A DNA stretch of 64,000 nt, taken from assembly GCA_049487715.1 (NCBI GenBank), contig CP150546.1, forward strand, positions 1,178,001 to 1,242,000, given 5' to 3'. This stretch comes from Pycnococcus provasolii (Eukaryota; Chlorophyta; Pseudoscourfieldiophyceae; Pseudoscourfieldiales). Shown piece by piece: positions 22,207 through 31,396 of the stretch. The notes beneath the pieces are model-generated. The model had not been told where the DNA came from. It searched no databases and saw only the letters and a list, made by a program, of their open reading frames with translations. The position numbers and the translations under genes are program-made. The first letter of the stretch is position 1; each line of letters begins with the position of its first letter.

Positions 22207-22383
22207 CAAGTGAAGTTGAAGCTGCGTGAGAAGGACGAACTTGTATAAAAGCCAGACACCAGAGCCCCGAACGAAACGGAACGAAACGCCCTGTTAACAA
22301 GGACGAATGGAACCGAATGCAACGGATAAGATAAGGGACCCACCAAACTGCCCAACCCCCTCCGAGGTCCGGCCTTTTTGCGA

Positions 22384-22444
22384 ACCCTAACCCTAATCCC
22401 TACCCCTCCGGCCATTTTGCGAACCCTACCCCTAATAATCCCTA
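22384..22444. repeat. telomere-like CCCTAA tract in a divergent promoter
   Basis: Two clusters, GAACCCTAACCCTAATCCCT and GAACCCTACCCCTAATAATC, separated by CCGGCCATTTTGC, between the lipocalin-like gene (22153, minus) and the nucleosidase gene (22615, plus). A related CCGGCCTTTTTGC also precedes the first cluster, so the block is a short direct repeat. Confidence 0.75.
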
Positions 22445-22614
22445 AGTCCTGCTTGTCCTCTTCTTCTTTCTCCGAGTGAGTTCTCCTTTTGGGTGTCCTG
22501 GTTGATCCGATCCGACTGCAGGATAGCCTATCGAACACAGGTTCCCCATCACTTCCGTCAGCGGCGGCCGATCCAGATCAGCGTGCTTCTACGGTTAACC
22601 TCCTTTCATTCGCA

Positions 22615-23394
22615 ATGCCCGTGTCTTCGGTTTTGATTGTCATCGCCATGGAGGCGGAGGCGGCGCCCATCGTCGAACACCTGAGATTGACGCCCTCCGA
22701 CAAAATGCCGTCGCCATTCAAGGCGTTCGCGGGAACGTTCCAAGGCGCCCTGAACGTGACGATCGTGTGCCCGGGACCCTGCCCCATCCACGGCGTCGAC
22801 GCCGTTGGAACGGAAGCCGCTTCCCTCGCGACGTACATCGGCGTGCAGACGTACGAACCTGACGTCGTCATCAACGCAGGAACGTGCGGAGGATTCCAGA
22901 AACGCGGCGCCGCAATCGGAGACGTCTACCTCGTGGACGAGTTTCGACGACACGACCGGCGCATTCCTATTCCGGCCTTCGCGTCGTACGCCGACGGGTC
23001 GATGGAGGCGAGCACGCAAACGGCGCTTCTCGTCGACGCCCTGAAAGAGTCGTGGGACGTCGAAAAGGGACCGGAGGCGAAAGGTGCCGTGAAGCAAGGA
23101 CTCTTGACGACTGGAAACTCGTTTGCAAACACGGACAGATGCGTGGAGGTGATGGAGAGCTTCGGCGCGCACGTCAAGGACATGGAGGGACAGGCGGTGG
23201 CTTGGACGTGCCACATCACGCACACGAAGCTCATTGGGATAAAGTCCGTCACGGACATCGTCGACCGCGAGGAAGGAACTGCGCCCGGCGAGTCTGAGTT
23301 TCTTGAAAACTTGTCAGCCGCGGCGCGTTCGCTGAAAACCGCGCTCGTGATTGTGCTGAAGGTGCTTCAAGCTCGCGAGCTCGACCACGTGTGA
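22615..23394 (+). CDS. MTN: 5'-methylthioadenosine nucleosidase (plant MTN type)
   Basis: A 259-residue enzyme starting at MPVSSVLIVIAMEAEAAP; upstream in-frame codons lack an ATG. It hydrolyses methylthioadenosine to adenine and methylthioribose in the methionine salvage (Yang) cycle, normally in the cytosol. Recognisable parts: the AMEAEAAP start with the base-contacting Glu at residue 13; VDAVGTEAA; VVINAGTCGGF, the phosphorylase-type glycine loop; GNSF; the sugar-binding MEG at 189-191; and the catalytic acid Asp in TDIVD near 214. Length and motifs match plant MTN proteins, which prefer methylthioadenosine over S-adenosylhomocysteine; that preference is not provable from sequence. It ends about 100 bases from a convergent gene. 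Confidence 0.9.
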   Translation: MPVSSVLIVIAMEAEAAPIVEHLRLTPSDKMPSPFKAFAGTFQGALNVTIVCPGPCPIHGVDAVGTEAASLATYIGVQTYEPDVVINAGTCGGFQKRGAAIGDVYLVDEFRRHDRRIPIPAFASYADGSMEASTQTALLVDALKESWDVEKGPEAKGAVKQGLLTTGNSFANTDRCVEVMESFGAHVKDMEGQAVAWTCHITHTKLIGIKSVTDIVDREEGTAPGESEFLENLSAAARSLKTALVIVLKVLQARELDHV

Positions 23395-23494
23395 ATGTGA
23401 ACGGTGCACGGTATTCTTTACTGAGTGAAATACAAAAGTTAAAATACAAAGGTCCATACCTACATCATACATAGACTGTTATTGTCTTGATCAC

Positions 23495-23730
23495 TCACGA
23501 CCTGGACTGTTGTTTGGTGATCCTCTCGCGTTCTTCGCGTAATCTGAGTCTTTCGATGTCGCGCACGACGCCACTATGGAGTTGTTGTTTTTCGACGTTC
23601 TGCTGGTTGTGCACTAGAACGATTCCAAGCAAGCTCAAGGCTGTGATTCCGAATAGCGTGTACATGGGCATGGATCCCCCCAAGGACGGGGGCATGCCTT
23701 GCTTCAGTGGTTTGATTTGTTTTCTACTAA

Positions 23731-23765
<35 letters not shown>

Positions 23766-23788
23766 TCAGAAGAACGACGCGTGTCCAT
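23495..23788 (-). CDS. PET117: PET117-like cytochrome c oxidase assembly factor
   Basis: A small protein of 97 residues if it starts at MDTRRSSES (23788), or 66 residues from the second candidate ATG at 23695 (MPPSLGGSMPMYTLFG), which is closer to the family's usual size. It has one transmembrane helix (MYTLFGITALSLLGIVLVHN) followed by the basic, amphipathic tail LHSGVVRDIERLRLREERER. The family pattern is a single N-terminal helix then GVxRDxERxRxR and it supports heme A synthesis/complex IV assembly on the matrix side of the mitochondrial inner membrane. The Ser run in the longer version comes from a CGT microsatellite (about 23731-23766), which favours the shorter start. Confidence 0.65.
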
Positions 23789-23875
23789 CCTGAACTCAAC
23801 TTCACTTCTGTGGTACCAGTTGCCGGTGACAAGAATGCCAGGGACGAGTGGCAAAGCACGAAGGGGCGGACGAGT

Positions 23876-24044
23876 GGGGTTAGGGTTAGGGCTAGGGTTA
23901 GGGTTAGGGCAGGTGGGTAGGGTAGGATTATCGCAGTCACTGAGTCAGGGCAGGTGGTCGGGTTAGGGGTTAGGGCAGGTGGTTCATGTAGGGGTTAGAG
24001 GCAGGTGGTTCGGGTTTTAGGGCAGGTGGTTCGGGGTTAGGGCC
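23876..24044. repeat. telomere-like TTAGGG tract with GGCAGGTGG units in a divergent promoter
   Basis: TTAGGG units on the plus strand (for example GGGTTAGGGTTAGGG), interleaved with about six copies of GGCAGGTGG. It fills most of the space between the PET117-like gene (minus) and the GRAM gene (24156, plus). Confidence 0.85.
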
Positions 24045-24155
24045 AGCCCCGATTGCTTGGCGCGTTCGTTCATTTTTTAAGGTTTTTCACCCGTTGGCTG
24101 GTTGATAGGGTTGACTTTTGTCTCCAGCCGGTGTCATTTTTCCTCGAATTCAGAA

Positions 24156-25448
24156 ATGGCGCGCAAGAAGAATAAAAACAGCGGTTCTGCCTCTTCCCCG
24201 GCCTCGTCGCCTGCTCCTGCTCCTGTGGCTTCGGCAGTAGGATCATCGGGGGATCTTCGGCTTGAAGTGGAAGTGGAGGAGTCGGAGTCGTCGTCGTTGC
24301 TTGTCGAGGAAACCGTCGTCGTCGAAGAGGAAGAGCTTGGGGAAGAGGAAGTCGAAGAGGAGTATGAAGAAGTCGAGGAGGAGGAAGTCGAGTATGTCGA
24401 AGAAGTCGAGTATGTAGAGGAAGTCGAGTATGAAGTGGAAGAGGAGGAGCTTGGGGAAGAGGTGGAAGTTCACGAGGATAAGCCTGAAGAGGAGGACGCT
24501 GTTGCTGAAAGAAGTGGTGGGGGTGCTAAGCAGTCTCATGCAAATAATATGCAGCCTGGGGAACCTGATGATAGCAGCTTACCAGCGAGCCAACTTACTT
24601 CGACAAGCAAGGACGATACACAGGCTGTGGCGACTTCGTCGGAGAACACGAACGAAGGCACACGAACCGCTGACGTTGACAACGACACCGCAAACGAAAC
24701 AAACGACCTCGACCCTGCTTCGTCTCAGCCGAATACAAGTGCAGCAGATAAAAGTGGCGAGGCACAGGATATCATCGTAGATGCCATGTCGGAAATGACG
24801 CAAGGACTTACACAGGGATTCAACAGCTTGGGATTTGGATTTGGAAGCATCTCGCAGAACGCAGCGAAGCAACAGATTGCGGAAACCGCAAACAAAATAC
24901 AGGATGTGGGCAAAACTTTAGGCACCTGGTGGAATAGCCTCGACACACTCGCGGGTGCCACGCCAAACGAAGGCGCAGGGCAGGAAAGCGCTAGTACACG
25001 GAGCTTTTCCGCCGACGCGTCGGCGTCGCCGGAGGCGGCGAAGCTCGTACAAAGCCTCTTCCAGCTGCCTTCCACGGAGTCACTCGTCGAGAGCTTTCCA
25101 TGCAAGCTGCTGCAGACGTACCGGTGCGCGCACAACTCGTGCACGCCGGACATTCAGATGGCGTTCGAGGGAACGCTGTACGTCACGGACAAACACACGT
25201 GCTTCCAGGTGGAGGAACGGGGGAGGAAACTGCCAATCAAGGTATCACACGCGCGCGCGAAGAGCGTCGAGCGACTACGCCTGCAGCGCAGAGGAGAAGG
25301 GGGTGATGCGCTGAAGATTGTAACGCGACCGGAGGATGGCGCGGAGGAGAGCACGGGCGCGGAGGAGCAGTACATCGCCTTCAAGGACTTTCCCACGGGC
25401 GGTCTGGACAGCGCGCTCGCACTTCTCGAGCATCTCACCGCAACATGA
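24156..25448 (+). CDS. GRAM domain protein with long acidic region
   Basis: A 430-residue protein starting at MARKKNKNSGSAS. Residues about 30-125 are almost wholly acidic (Glu/Val/Tyr repeats such as EEVEYVEEVEYVEEVEYE). A polar linker with QGLTQGFNSLGFGFGSIS and an amphipathic helix follows. The C-terminal 125 residues form a GRAM domain: LFQLPSTESLVESFPCKLL, then MAFEGTLYVTDKHTCFQVEE, IKVSHARAKSVERLRL and QYIAFKDF. GRAM domains bind phosphoinositides and act at membranes, often at contact sites or in lipid transport; no StART or TBC domain is present here. It is head-to-head with the PET117-like gene. Confidence 0.75.
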   Translation: MARKKNKNSGSASSPASSPAPAPVASAVGSSGDLRLEVEVEESESSSLLVEETVVVEEEELGEEEVEEEYEEVEEEEVEYVEEVEYVEEVEYEVEEEELGEEVEVHEDKPEEEDAVAERSGGGAKQSHANNMQPGEPDDSSLPASQLTSTSKDDTQAVATSSENTNEGTRTADVDNDTANETNDLDPASSQPNTSAADKSGEAQDIIVDAMSEMTQGLTQGFNSLGFGFGSISQNAAKQQIAETANKIQDVGKTLGTWWNSLDTLAGATPNEGAGQESASTRSFSADASASPEAAKLVQSLFQLPSTESLVESFPCKLLQTYRCAHNSCTPDIQMAFEGTLYVTDKHTCFQVEERGRKLPIKVSHARAKSVERLRLQRRGEGGDALKIVTRPEDGAEESTGAEEQYIAFKDFPTGGLDSALALLEHLTAT

Positions 25449-25626
25449 TGATCCGTTATTAATTATAAGTGTGCGTGTGTGTAACGACTTCTTTCCTCAA
25501 GACAACTTCACGTGTTTTCTCATTACTCAAAATGTCCAGCATGTGTGTGTGTGTGTGTGTTTGTTTGTTTCCCCCTCTCCCATTGAATGGCTTCCCTCTG
25601 ACTTTTCTTTTTTCTTCCGTGCACAC

Positions 25627-26630
25627 TCACGCGCCCTTGCCTGCATCCGCGAGCAGTGCAGCGAGCGCCGGAGGAGGTGCGGCTGGCGGAGGTCGCTTGA
25701 TGTGCTTCGGTGCCTCAGGCATCGAGGGCACCTCACCCACAACACCCGTCACCTTCGCCTTCAGCTCCGTGGCGGCGGCATACAGGTCCACGCAAGTGCG
25801 GTGCATGCCATCGAGCCTTCCATTCGCCTCATCGAGCAGCGCGTCCGTCACCGCGTCGCGCCCCTTTCGCTCGTCGAGAAGGTGCCAAATCATCTCGTCC
25901 TTCGCCGCAAGCAGGCGCTTGAGCGCGGCATGACGCTGCTGCAGGTCCTTAAGCTCCTCCGCCGCGTCCATGGGCGGCTGCGGCTGTTGCGCGGACGACG
26001 CGGGCGCATTTGTTGAGAGGTTGGGCGGCGCGATGCTGGCACCGCCGTCCGCTTTGACGTCGACTGCAATCTCTCCCTCCTTGAATGGCTTGGCACACAG
26101 CCGTTCGCACGCGTCGTCGAGTGCCCGAAACTGCGTGAGGAAGTGCACAGGATCGTTCGTGGACGAGCACGACGCCACCTCTGCGATGAATCTCTGTATG
26201 TGATCGACGTCCCTGCTGAGCTCCTCGTGGTCGCGCGCGAGGAGCAGAAGCTTGAGCCTCTCCGCGCTTCTGAGGCTTTCGACGTGTTCCTGCAGAGCGG
26301 CTGTTCGCGCCCTCTCCGTCGCCTGCCTGTGGTACGTCACCTCGTCCTTTTTCGCCTGAACGCGTGCGAGCTGCCTGAGGATTCGGTCTCTCTTGGCCAT
26401 GAGTGACCCGTTGATTTTGTTTTGCATAGCGCTGAGTTTGCTCCTGTAAGCATCCATGAGGTCTACGATGACGTGCCCGTTTCGCCTGAGTTCCTCGAGT
26501 ATGCTGCTGTCAGCGAGGAGCGGCTGCCCGCTGGTGTCGTCGAACGCGCGCACGTACGCGCCTGAGTGCGACGTGGTCATTGCTGCGTGAGGCGTCGTTG
26601 CGTTTGGCGGCGGCGGCGGCGGCGGCGGCG

Positions 26631-26664
<34 letters not shown>

Positions 26665-27084
26665 TGCGTGGTGGTGGTGGTGGTGGTAGTGCTGTTCTGA
26701 AGAAGCCCCGAGCGAGACGACGTGCGGCGCATTTGTTTGTGCCGGCATGGATGCGTGCGTCGGCATGTGCGCGTTCTCGACGCTCGCGTAAACGTTCGGC
26801 GTCGGCCCTGACGTGTCGTATGCGGCTGCGAACGCCGCGTGCGCACCACTCTGACTCGTGTTGTTATTGGTATGTGAAGGCAACCCGCCTTGCATCATCA
26901 TGCCTTGCACCGCCGAAGCCCCCCCGTGGTTGTGGTTCATCCCATAACCTTGGTAAGTGTTGGTAAGGTTCTGCAATCCAGCTCGAGCCTCCCCAGGGTT
27001 AGCCTGAGCCTGAGGGTAACACGACATAAGGTTAGATGAAGGCGCCATGTGAGTACTACTATTATCTGCCCGGAGGTACGACAT
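25627..27084 (-). CDS. hypothetical coiled-coil protein with His/Gln/Pro runs
   Basis: 485 residues from ATG at 27084 (MSYLRADNSSTHMAP). The first 175 residues are low-complexity with Asn/Gly/Met-rich sequence, then a His run, a Gln run and a nine-residue Pro run encoded by a GTT/GCT/GGC microsatellite. Residues about 195-315 and 370-465 are long helices with heptad spacing, such as LDVHIQRF-type and LKDLQQRHAALKRLLAAKDE segments. No catalytic motif is visible and I do not recognise the family. It ends 178 bases from the convergent GRAM gene and is head-to-head with the SUN gene. Confidence 0.65.
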
Positions 27085-27340
27085 GAACTGTATGGTGTGG
27101 TGTGGTGGAAGGGGGATATTCTATCTGTCAGTTTCTTTCTTAAGGAAGGGGCCCGCGGGTTTGGTTTGGTGTCCCCTTCCCCCTCGAAATTAGGCCACTG
27201 TGAACTCGCCGTTCTTTGGTGTTTGTTTGCGGAAGGGAAGGGAAGGGAAGGGAAGTTGAGATTTGAAAACAAAACAAACGCCTTGTGAGCAGAGATCTCC
27301 TCTCCGCCGAAGACACACCACTGGAGGGGGGAGGGTCAGT

Positions 27341-27364
27341 CAAGGGCATATTAATCCGCCCTTG
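27341..27364. repeat. imperfect palindrome, copy 1
   Basis: CAAGGGCATATTAAT followed by CCGCCCTTG; the arms CAAGGGC and GCCCTTG are inverted. The same sequence with two extra T recurs at 30838-30863. It may be a small mobile or regulatory element. Confidence 0.6.
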
Positions 27365-27366
27365 GG

Positions 27367-27450
27367 TCAGTTTCGTTTAGGGGTTTCGTTTAGAGGTTTC
27401 GTTTCGTTTTGCCGGTTTAGGGGTTTCGTTTCGTTTCGTTTAGGGGTTAC
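27367..27450. repeat. TTTAGGGG/TTTCG tract in a divergent promoter
   Basis: Repeats of GTTTAGGGGTTTCG and GTTTCGTTTCG between the coiled-coil gene (27084, minus) and the SUN gene (27631, plus). The TTTAGGG form resembles the plant-type telomere unit; the tract is more degenerate than the one at 10229. Confidence 0.65.
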
Positions 27451-27630
27451 CCATACCAGGATTCAAGAAGTGCGTGTTTTTTCGGAACCCATTTTCGCTT
27501 TTCCCCTGGCCCCTTGCGCTTGGGCAATGGTGTTGTGGGGATCCCCCTCAGAACCAGATGTGGTGATTTTATCGTGGACATTCGTTTTCAAACCTCATTC
27601 CCTCAGTTTCACTAGCTAGTGGTGCGATAG

Positions 27631-28956
27631 ATGCCGGGACGAAGAAATCGCGCTTCTGCCTCTGCTTCTGCAGGTGCAGGTGCGACCGTGGGGGTGGGGA
27701 CCCGTGGTGGTGGTGGTGGTGGTGGTGTGTCGCTGCGCTCGCCGTCCCCGCCGCCGTCGCGAGGAGGAGGAGGAGGAGGGATCCCGCCACCAGCACACGC
27801 ACCTGCACATCTCGTGAACTCTGGGGGAGACGCGCTTGAGACCTTGCAGCCCGCCGGTGAGCAAAGCCCGGAGCAGCAGGAGCAGGCTAACCAGCAGGCG
27901 GCTAGTATCGAGGCGTCCCTCCTCCAGCGCGCTCACGCGCAATTCGCCTCGAAAGTCAAGAAGACGTCTGCCCCTCACAAAACAGTTGCCGCCTCAAAGA
28001 CGTCGTCAACTCTGCAACGTCTTGCCGTTGGCACGCACAAAGTCTTCTGCAACGTCACGCAAACAAACTTAACCGACGTGCCGCTGTTCTTTCCCCTCCA
28101 CCTCGCCGTCGCCATCGTCGCGGCGGTACTGCTCACCGCCGCCATCATTACCGCGACGACTCATGTCGCAGCTACAGACTGTCGCGTGAAAGCGCTCTTC
28201 GAATCCGTGGTGACACACGACGACCTGCTGGGCGAGCTCGACGCCTATGCCGCAGATCGCGTCGGGCGTCCAGACTACGCCATGGCGCCCGGAGGCGCGA
28301 CTGTCGTCGCACACTCCGCACTACACCCTCGCGCATGTGCAAAGCCCATCACGTCGTTTGGTGCGTGGAATCCGGTCAATATGCTTAACTGCCTCGGATG
28401 GATCACGCATCCTCAGGCGAATGACTGGCTGCTGACACCGCGTATGGAGACACCGGGAGACTGCCTCCCTCTGCGTGTGCCTCGTGCTGGTTCCAACGCG
28501 ACTGCGTTCGTCGACGTCAGGCTCCGAGAACCCGTCGCCGTGAATGCGATAACCATCGAGCACTTGCCTCGGCGGGTAGCGTTCCACTTTGGTACCGCGC
28601 CACGTGACATCGACGTACACGGCTGGCTATCAGCGCAGGGCGCCTTCGCCAATGCAAAGAAGGCAGAAAAGCAGTCGTCGTCGTTGTCGTCGTGGCTCTC
28701 CTCGCTCTTCACATCGTCGATGAATCGTGCTGCTGAGGATGCGGCAGAGCCTGCATCTGGGCGAATTGCACTTGGATCTTTCTCGTACGAACGTTCTGGA
28801 CGTGCTGTACAAACATTCAGCGTGTCACGACCTCGCGTTGTCGACCATGTTCGCCTCTCTGTTATAAATGCTCAATCGCAGGATGCAACGTACGCCTGTT
28901 TGTACCGCCTGCGCGTTCACGGCAAGCAGACTAGCGCTTTGGCGGATTTAGATTGA
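27631..28956 (+). CDS. SUN domain protein (Sad1/UNC-84 type)
   Basis: 441 residues. The nucleoplasmic-side N-terminus is Gly/Ser/Pro-rich with Arg clusters; a single strong transmembrane helix lies near residues 152-180 (LHLAVAIVAAVLLTAAII). The C-terminal 230 residues match the SUN fold: DYAMAPGGATVV, then AVNAITIEHLPRRVAFHF, TAPRDIDVHGW, and finally SYERSGRAVQTFSV and TYACLYRLRVHGK. SUN proteins sit in the inner nuclear membrane and join KASH proteins in the perinuclear space to link nucleus and cytoskeleton. The usual coiled coil before the domain is very short here, about 30 residues (CRVKALFESVVTHDDLLGEL). An insert of Ser-rich sequence interrupts the domain near residue 345. Confidence 0.88.
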   Translation: MPGRRNRASASASAGAGATVGVGTRGGGGGGGVSLRSPSPPPSRGGGGGGIPPPAHAPAHLVNSGGDALETLQPAGEQSPEQQEQANQQAASIEASLLQRAHAQFASKVKKTSAPHKTVAASKTSSTLQRLAVGTHKVFCNVTQTNLTDVPLFFPLHLAVAIVAAVLLTAAIITATTHVAATDCRVKALFESVVTHDDLLGELDAYAADRVGRPDYAMAPGGATVVAHSALHPRACAKPITSFGAWNPVNMLNCLGWITHPQANDWLLTPRMETPGDCLPLRVPRAGSNATAFVDVRLREPVAVNAITIEHLPRRVAFHFGTAPRDIDVHGWLSAQGAFANAKKAEKQSSSLSSWLSSLFTSSMNRAAEDAAEPASGRIALGSFSYERSGRAVQTFSVSRPRVVDHVRLSVINAQSQDATYACLYRLRVHGKQTSALADLD

Positions 28957-29127
28957 GAATGCTTTCTTCTTCTCAATCCCCTCCCCCAAATTTGTTGTTT
29001 GTTCTGTTTTGAAACTTGTTTGAAATGAAAAAAAAAAAGTTTTCTTCAATCATTTACAGCAGCACTCTCTGTTTCTTCAAATTATGTTTATAAAACCACC
29101 AAGACCCACCACACACCACCACCACCA

Positions 29128-29130
<3 letters not shown>

Positions 29131-29188
<58 letters not shown>
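29131..29188. repeat. CT dinucleotide microsatellite
   Basis: About 28 uninterrupted CT units, with one TTT break shortly after, just beyond the stop codon of the transporter gene (on its 3' side). On the transporter's strand it reads GA in the likely 3' UTR. Confidence 0.95.
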
Positions 29189-29228
29189 AACGCCTCCTCC
29201 CCCACATCACCTTTTCCATAAATAAAAG

Positions 29229-30650
29229 CTAAACCTCCGTCTTCATCTCGCCGTTGTCCCTCACACCAGCCATCGCCGCGAGCATACGCTGGCAGAAGGC
29301 AGATCCCATGAGGAAGAGTGCGCACATGGCGAACATCAGCTCGAGCGGGAAGGCGGCAACGTTGTACAGGACAATGCACACGAAAAGGTTAAGCGGGATG
29401 CGGAAGATGTTCATGATGGTTGCGCGCACCTCCTCTGGGATGTACTTTGCGCGCATGCGCATAATGCTCGGCCAGAAGACGCCAACGCACACTTCGAAGA
29501 GGCAGAAGGCGACCATCTGCACCTCGCCGATGCGGCTGATGCCAGGTCCACTTCCCGTGAATCCCGCATGTGCATTCGGGTCCGGCGGTGTGTTGAACGG
29601 CTTAAGAATCACCGGGACGGCGAGCGTTCCTGCCGACACGACGAAGACAATCTGCATGTACGACTCTATGGGCGGCATTCCTGGCAAGCTCATGAGGCGA
29701 TCGGCGATCGAGCTTCCTCCCATGGAGGCGAGCATGAATGTGGCGAAGATGAATCCGTGCGGGATGTTCTCGCCGTGCGGAGACAGCGCGGGTGTCCACA
29801 GGAAAACGAACGTGTACATGGACGCCTCGAACATGGACTGGATAGCACCGAGGAGAGCAACCTTTTTGTCATTCTTGATCGCCTCCATGGCGTTGCGGAA
29901 CTGCACGGCGAACGAGGAGTTCTCGCCGCCGCCTTCCGACGCACCGTAGTTCTCCGACCACGTCATGAAGATGACGCCTCCCCCGATGGTCAGGAAGAAG
30001 GCGGCGGCGTCGAACGGCGCGACGGGTCCCATTTCGAAGTTTGTGACGAGCGTGTTAGCGAGCAGTCCAGATAGGATTGCGACGAGACCGTTTCCAAGGA
30101 ACACCTGCTTGGTGAACGTTCCGCCGAGCCACTCGTCGTCGTATCCACGTCGCGTGTGTTCTGCGATGTACCACGACTCGAACGCGCTGAACAGAAGCGA
30201 GGTTGCGATGCCCCCGAAGAAGCGTCCGAGCATGAGCACGCCGTAGTCCGACCAGTGCTTTGTGATGCACGACGCGACGTACGTGACGACGTAGCACAGT
30301 GCGGCCATTTTTCGCCCGTGTTTGTCGGCGAGCGATCCGACGACGGTTCCGAAGATCATCGAGCTTCCGAAACCTGCGATGAAGAGCTGTCCTATATCTC
30401 CGACGCCGTATCCGTAGTGCGAGTAGAGCGCGTAGACGTACGGTCCCTGCAGCCAGTCTCCCGCCATCATGAGGCAGTAGACGAAGAGGTAGTTGTTTCG
30501 AAACGACAGGAACGAGCCTGAGGGGACTGCACCCTTCGACGATGATTCTGATCCCGAACCGGACGAACCGGACGACCTGTACTTGCGCGCCTCCATCGCT
30601 CCCACGCCCAGGAGGCAGAAGGCGAACAGCACGTAGAAGAAAGCCTCCAT
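29229..30650 (-). CDS. MOT2: MFSD5-type major facilitator, probable molybdate transporter
   Basis: 473 residues from ATG at 30650 (MEAFFYVLFAFCLLG). About twelve hydrophobic helices are visible. The MFS signature between helices 2 and 3 is GSLADKHGRKMAALCYV. The sequence YLFVYCLMMAGDWLQGPYVYALY and FGGIATSLLFSAFESWYIAEH are characteristic of the MFSD5/MOT2 family, which carries molybdate across membranes in algae and animals. A Ser/Gly-rich loop follows the first helix. The C-terminus contains RMRAKYIPEEVRATIMNIFRIPLNL, also typical. Substrate is inferred from the family. Upstream is a 1.4 kb gene-free region; downstream is the CT microsatellite and the convergent SUN gene. Confidence 0.85.
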   Translation of the reverse strand: MEAFFYVLFAFCLLGVGAMEARKYRSSGSSGSGSESSSKGAVPSGSFLSFRNNYLFVYCLMMAGDWLQGPYVYALYSHYGYGVGDIGQLFIAGFGSSMIFGTVVGSLADKHGRKMAALCYVVTYVASCITKHWSDYGVLMLGRFFGGIATSLLFSAFESWYIAEHTRRGYDDEWLGGTFTKQVFLGNGLVAILSGLLANTLVTNFEMGPVAPFDAAAFFLTIGGGVIFMTWSENYGASEGGGENSSFAVQFRNAMEAIKNDKKVALLGAIQSMFEASMYTFVFLWTPALSPHGENIPHGFIFATFMLASMGGSSIADRLMSLPGMPPIESYMQIVFVVSAGTLAVPVILKPFNTPPDPNAHAGFTGSGPGISRIGEVQMVAFCLFEVCVGVFWPSIMRMRAKYIPEEVRATIMNIFRIPLNLFVCIVLYNVAAFPLELMFAMCALFLMGSAFCQRMLAAMAGVRDNGEMKTEV

Positions 30651-30837
30651 CTTGGCCTTGCAAGGTTGGGATTTGTGATTGTGATCGGGGCAACTTTTCG
30701 CTTCCCTTCTGCTCCGACTGTCCGAGAACGGGGAAATTCCGTGTTCCAAAAGCAAGGCGCGGAAGGGTTGAAGCCGAAGGGAAGGGGGGCTCAGGCAGTG
30801 CAGTCAGGCATCGGGCTGTCGGGGGGGGGGATAATCC

Positions 30838-30863
30838 CAAGGGCATATTTTAATCCGCCCTTG
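30838..30863. repeat. imperfect palindrome, copy 2
   Basis: Second copy of the element at 27341, with two additional T in the centre. It lies about 75 bases left of the MITE-like element and is not part of its terminal repeat. Confidence 0.6.
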
Positions 30864-30912
30864 ATAATCCGGCCCCAGGGAGCCCCAGGGGGTTGGTTGC
30901 CAATTACCTCTA

Positions 30913-31396
30913 GGAAGGGGGTGCGGAAAGTCCGGCCTCCACGGAAAGTCCGGCCTCTCCCCCTGATGGACAAATTTCCCCGTGTTAACGGGAATTCGAG
31001 AAAATGGACCTGGAAAATGGCGAAAATCGCTAATACCCTGAAAAGAGAGTTTTGATCAGATCCCGACCAAATCTATGGTTATATGGCCATTATGAACACC
31101 ATCGATAACTGCTCCGTTTCAGGTCAGATAAACACGAGGTTTCTCGCTGGTGGTTGCTCTATGTATGCTCTACAACTGCCCATCAACGGAGGTGATAAAA
31201 CGCACGCACACAACCAGCGCCAGCGCCATTAATTTTTGCCTACTTATAACCGGAAAACCCGATGTGGGGGAGTTTGATCGGGGAAACACATCGGCAACCT
31301 CCTGGCATACCTCTCCTCATCACGGGGAAATTTGTCCATCGATGGGGGAAGAGGCCGGACTTTCCGTGAGGCCGGACTTTCCGCACCCCCCCTTCC
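30913..31396. mobile_element. MITE-like non-autonomous DNA transposon with long inverted repeats
   Basis: A 484-base segment with terminal inverted repeats of about 72-76 bases (30913-30984 and 31321-31396), nearly identical apart from a few indels. Each repeat begins GGAAGGGGG, carries two copies of GGAAAGTCCGGCCTC (the second slightly shorter) and ends with ACAAATTTCCCCGTG. Both outer ends are bordered by TA, which fits the TA target-site duplication of Tc1/mariner-like elements. The 336-base centre has no coding capacity. The transposase that would move it is not in this window. Confidence 0.75.
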
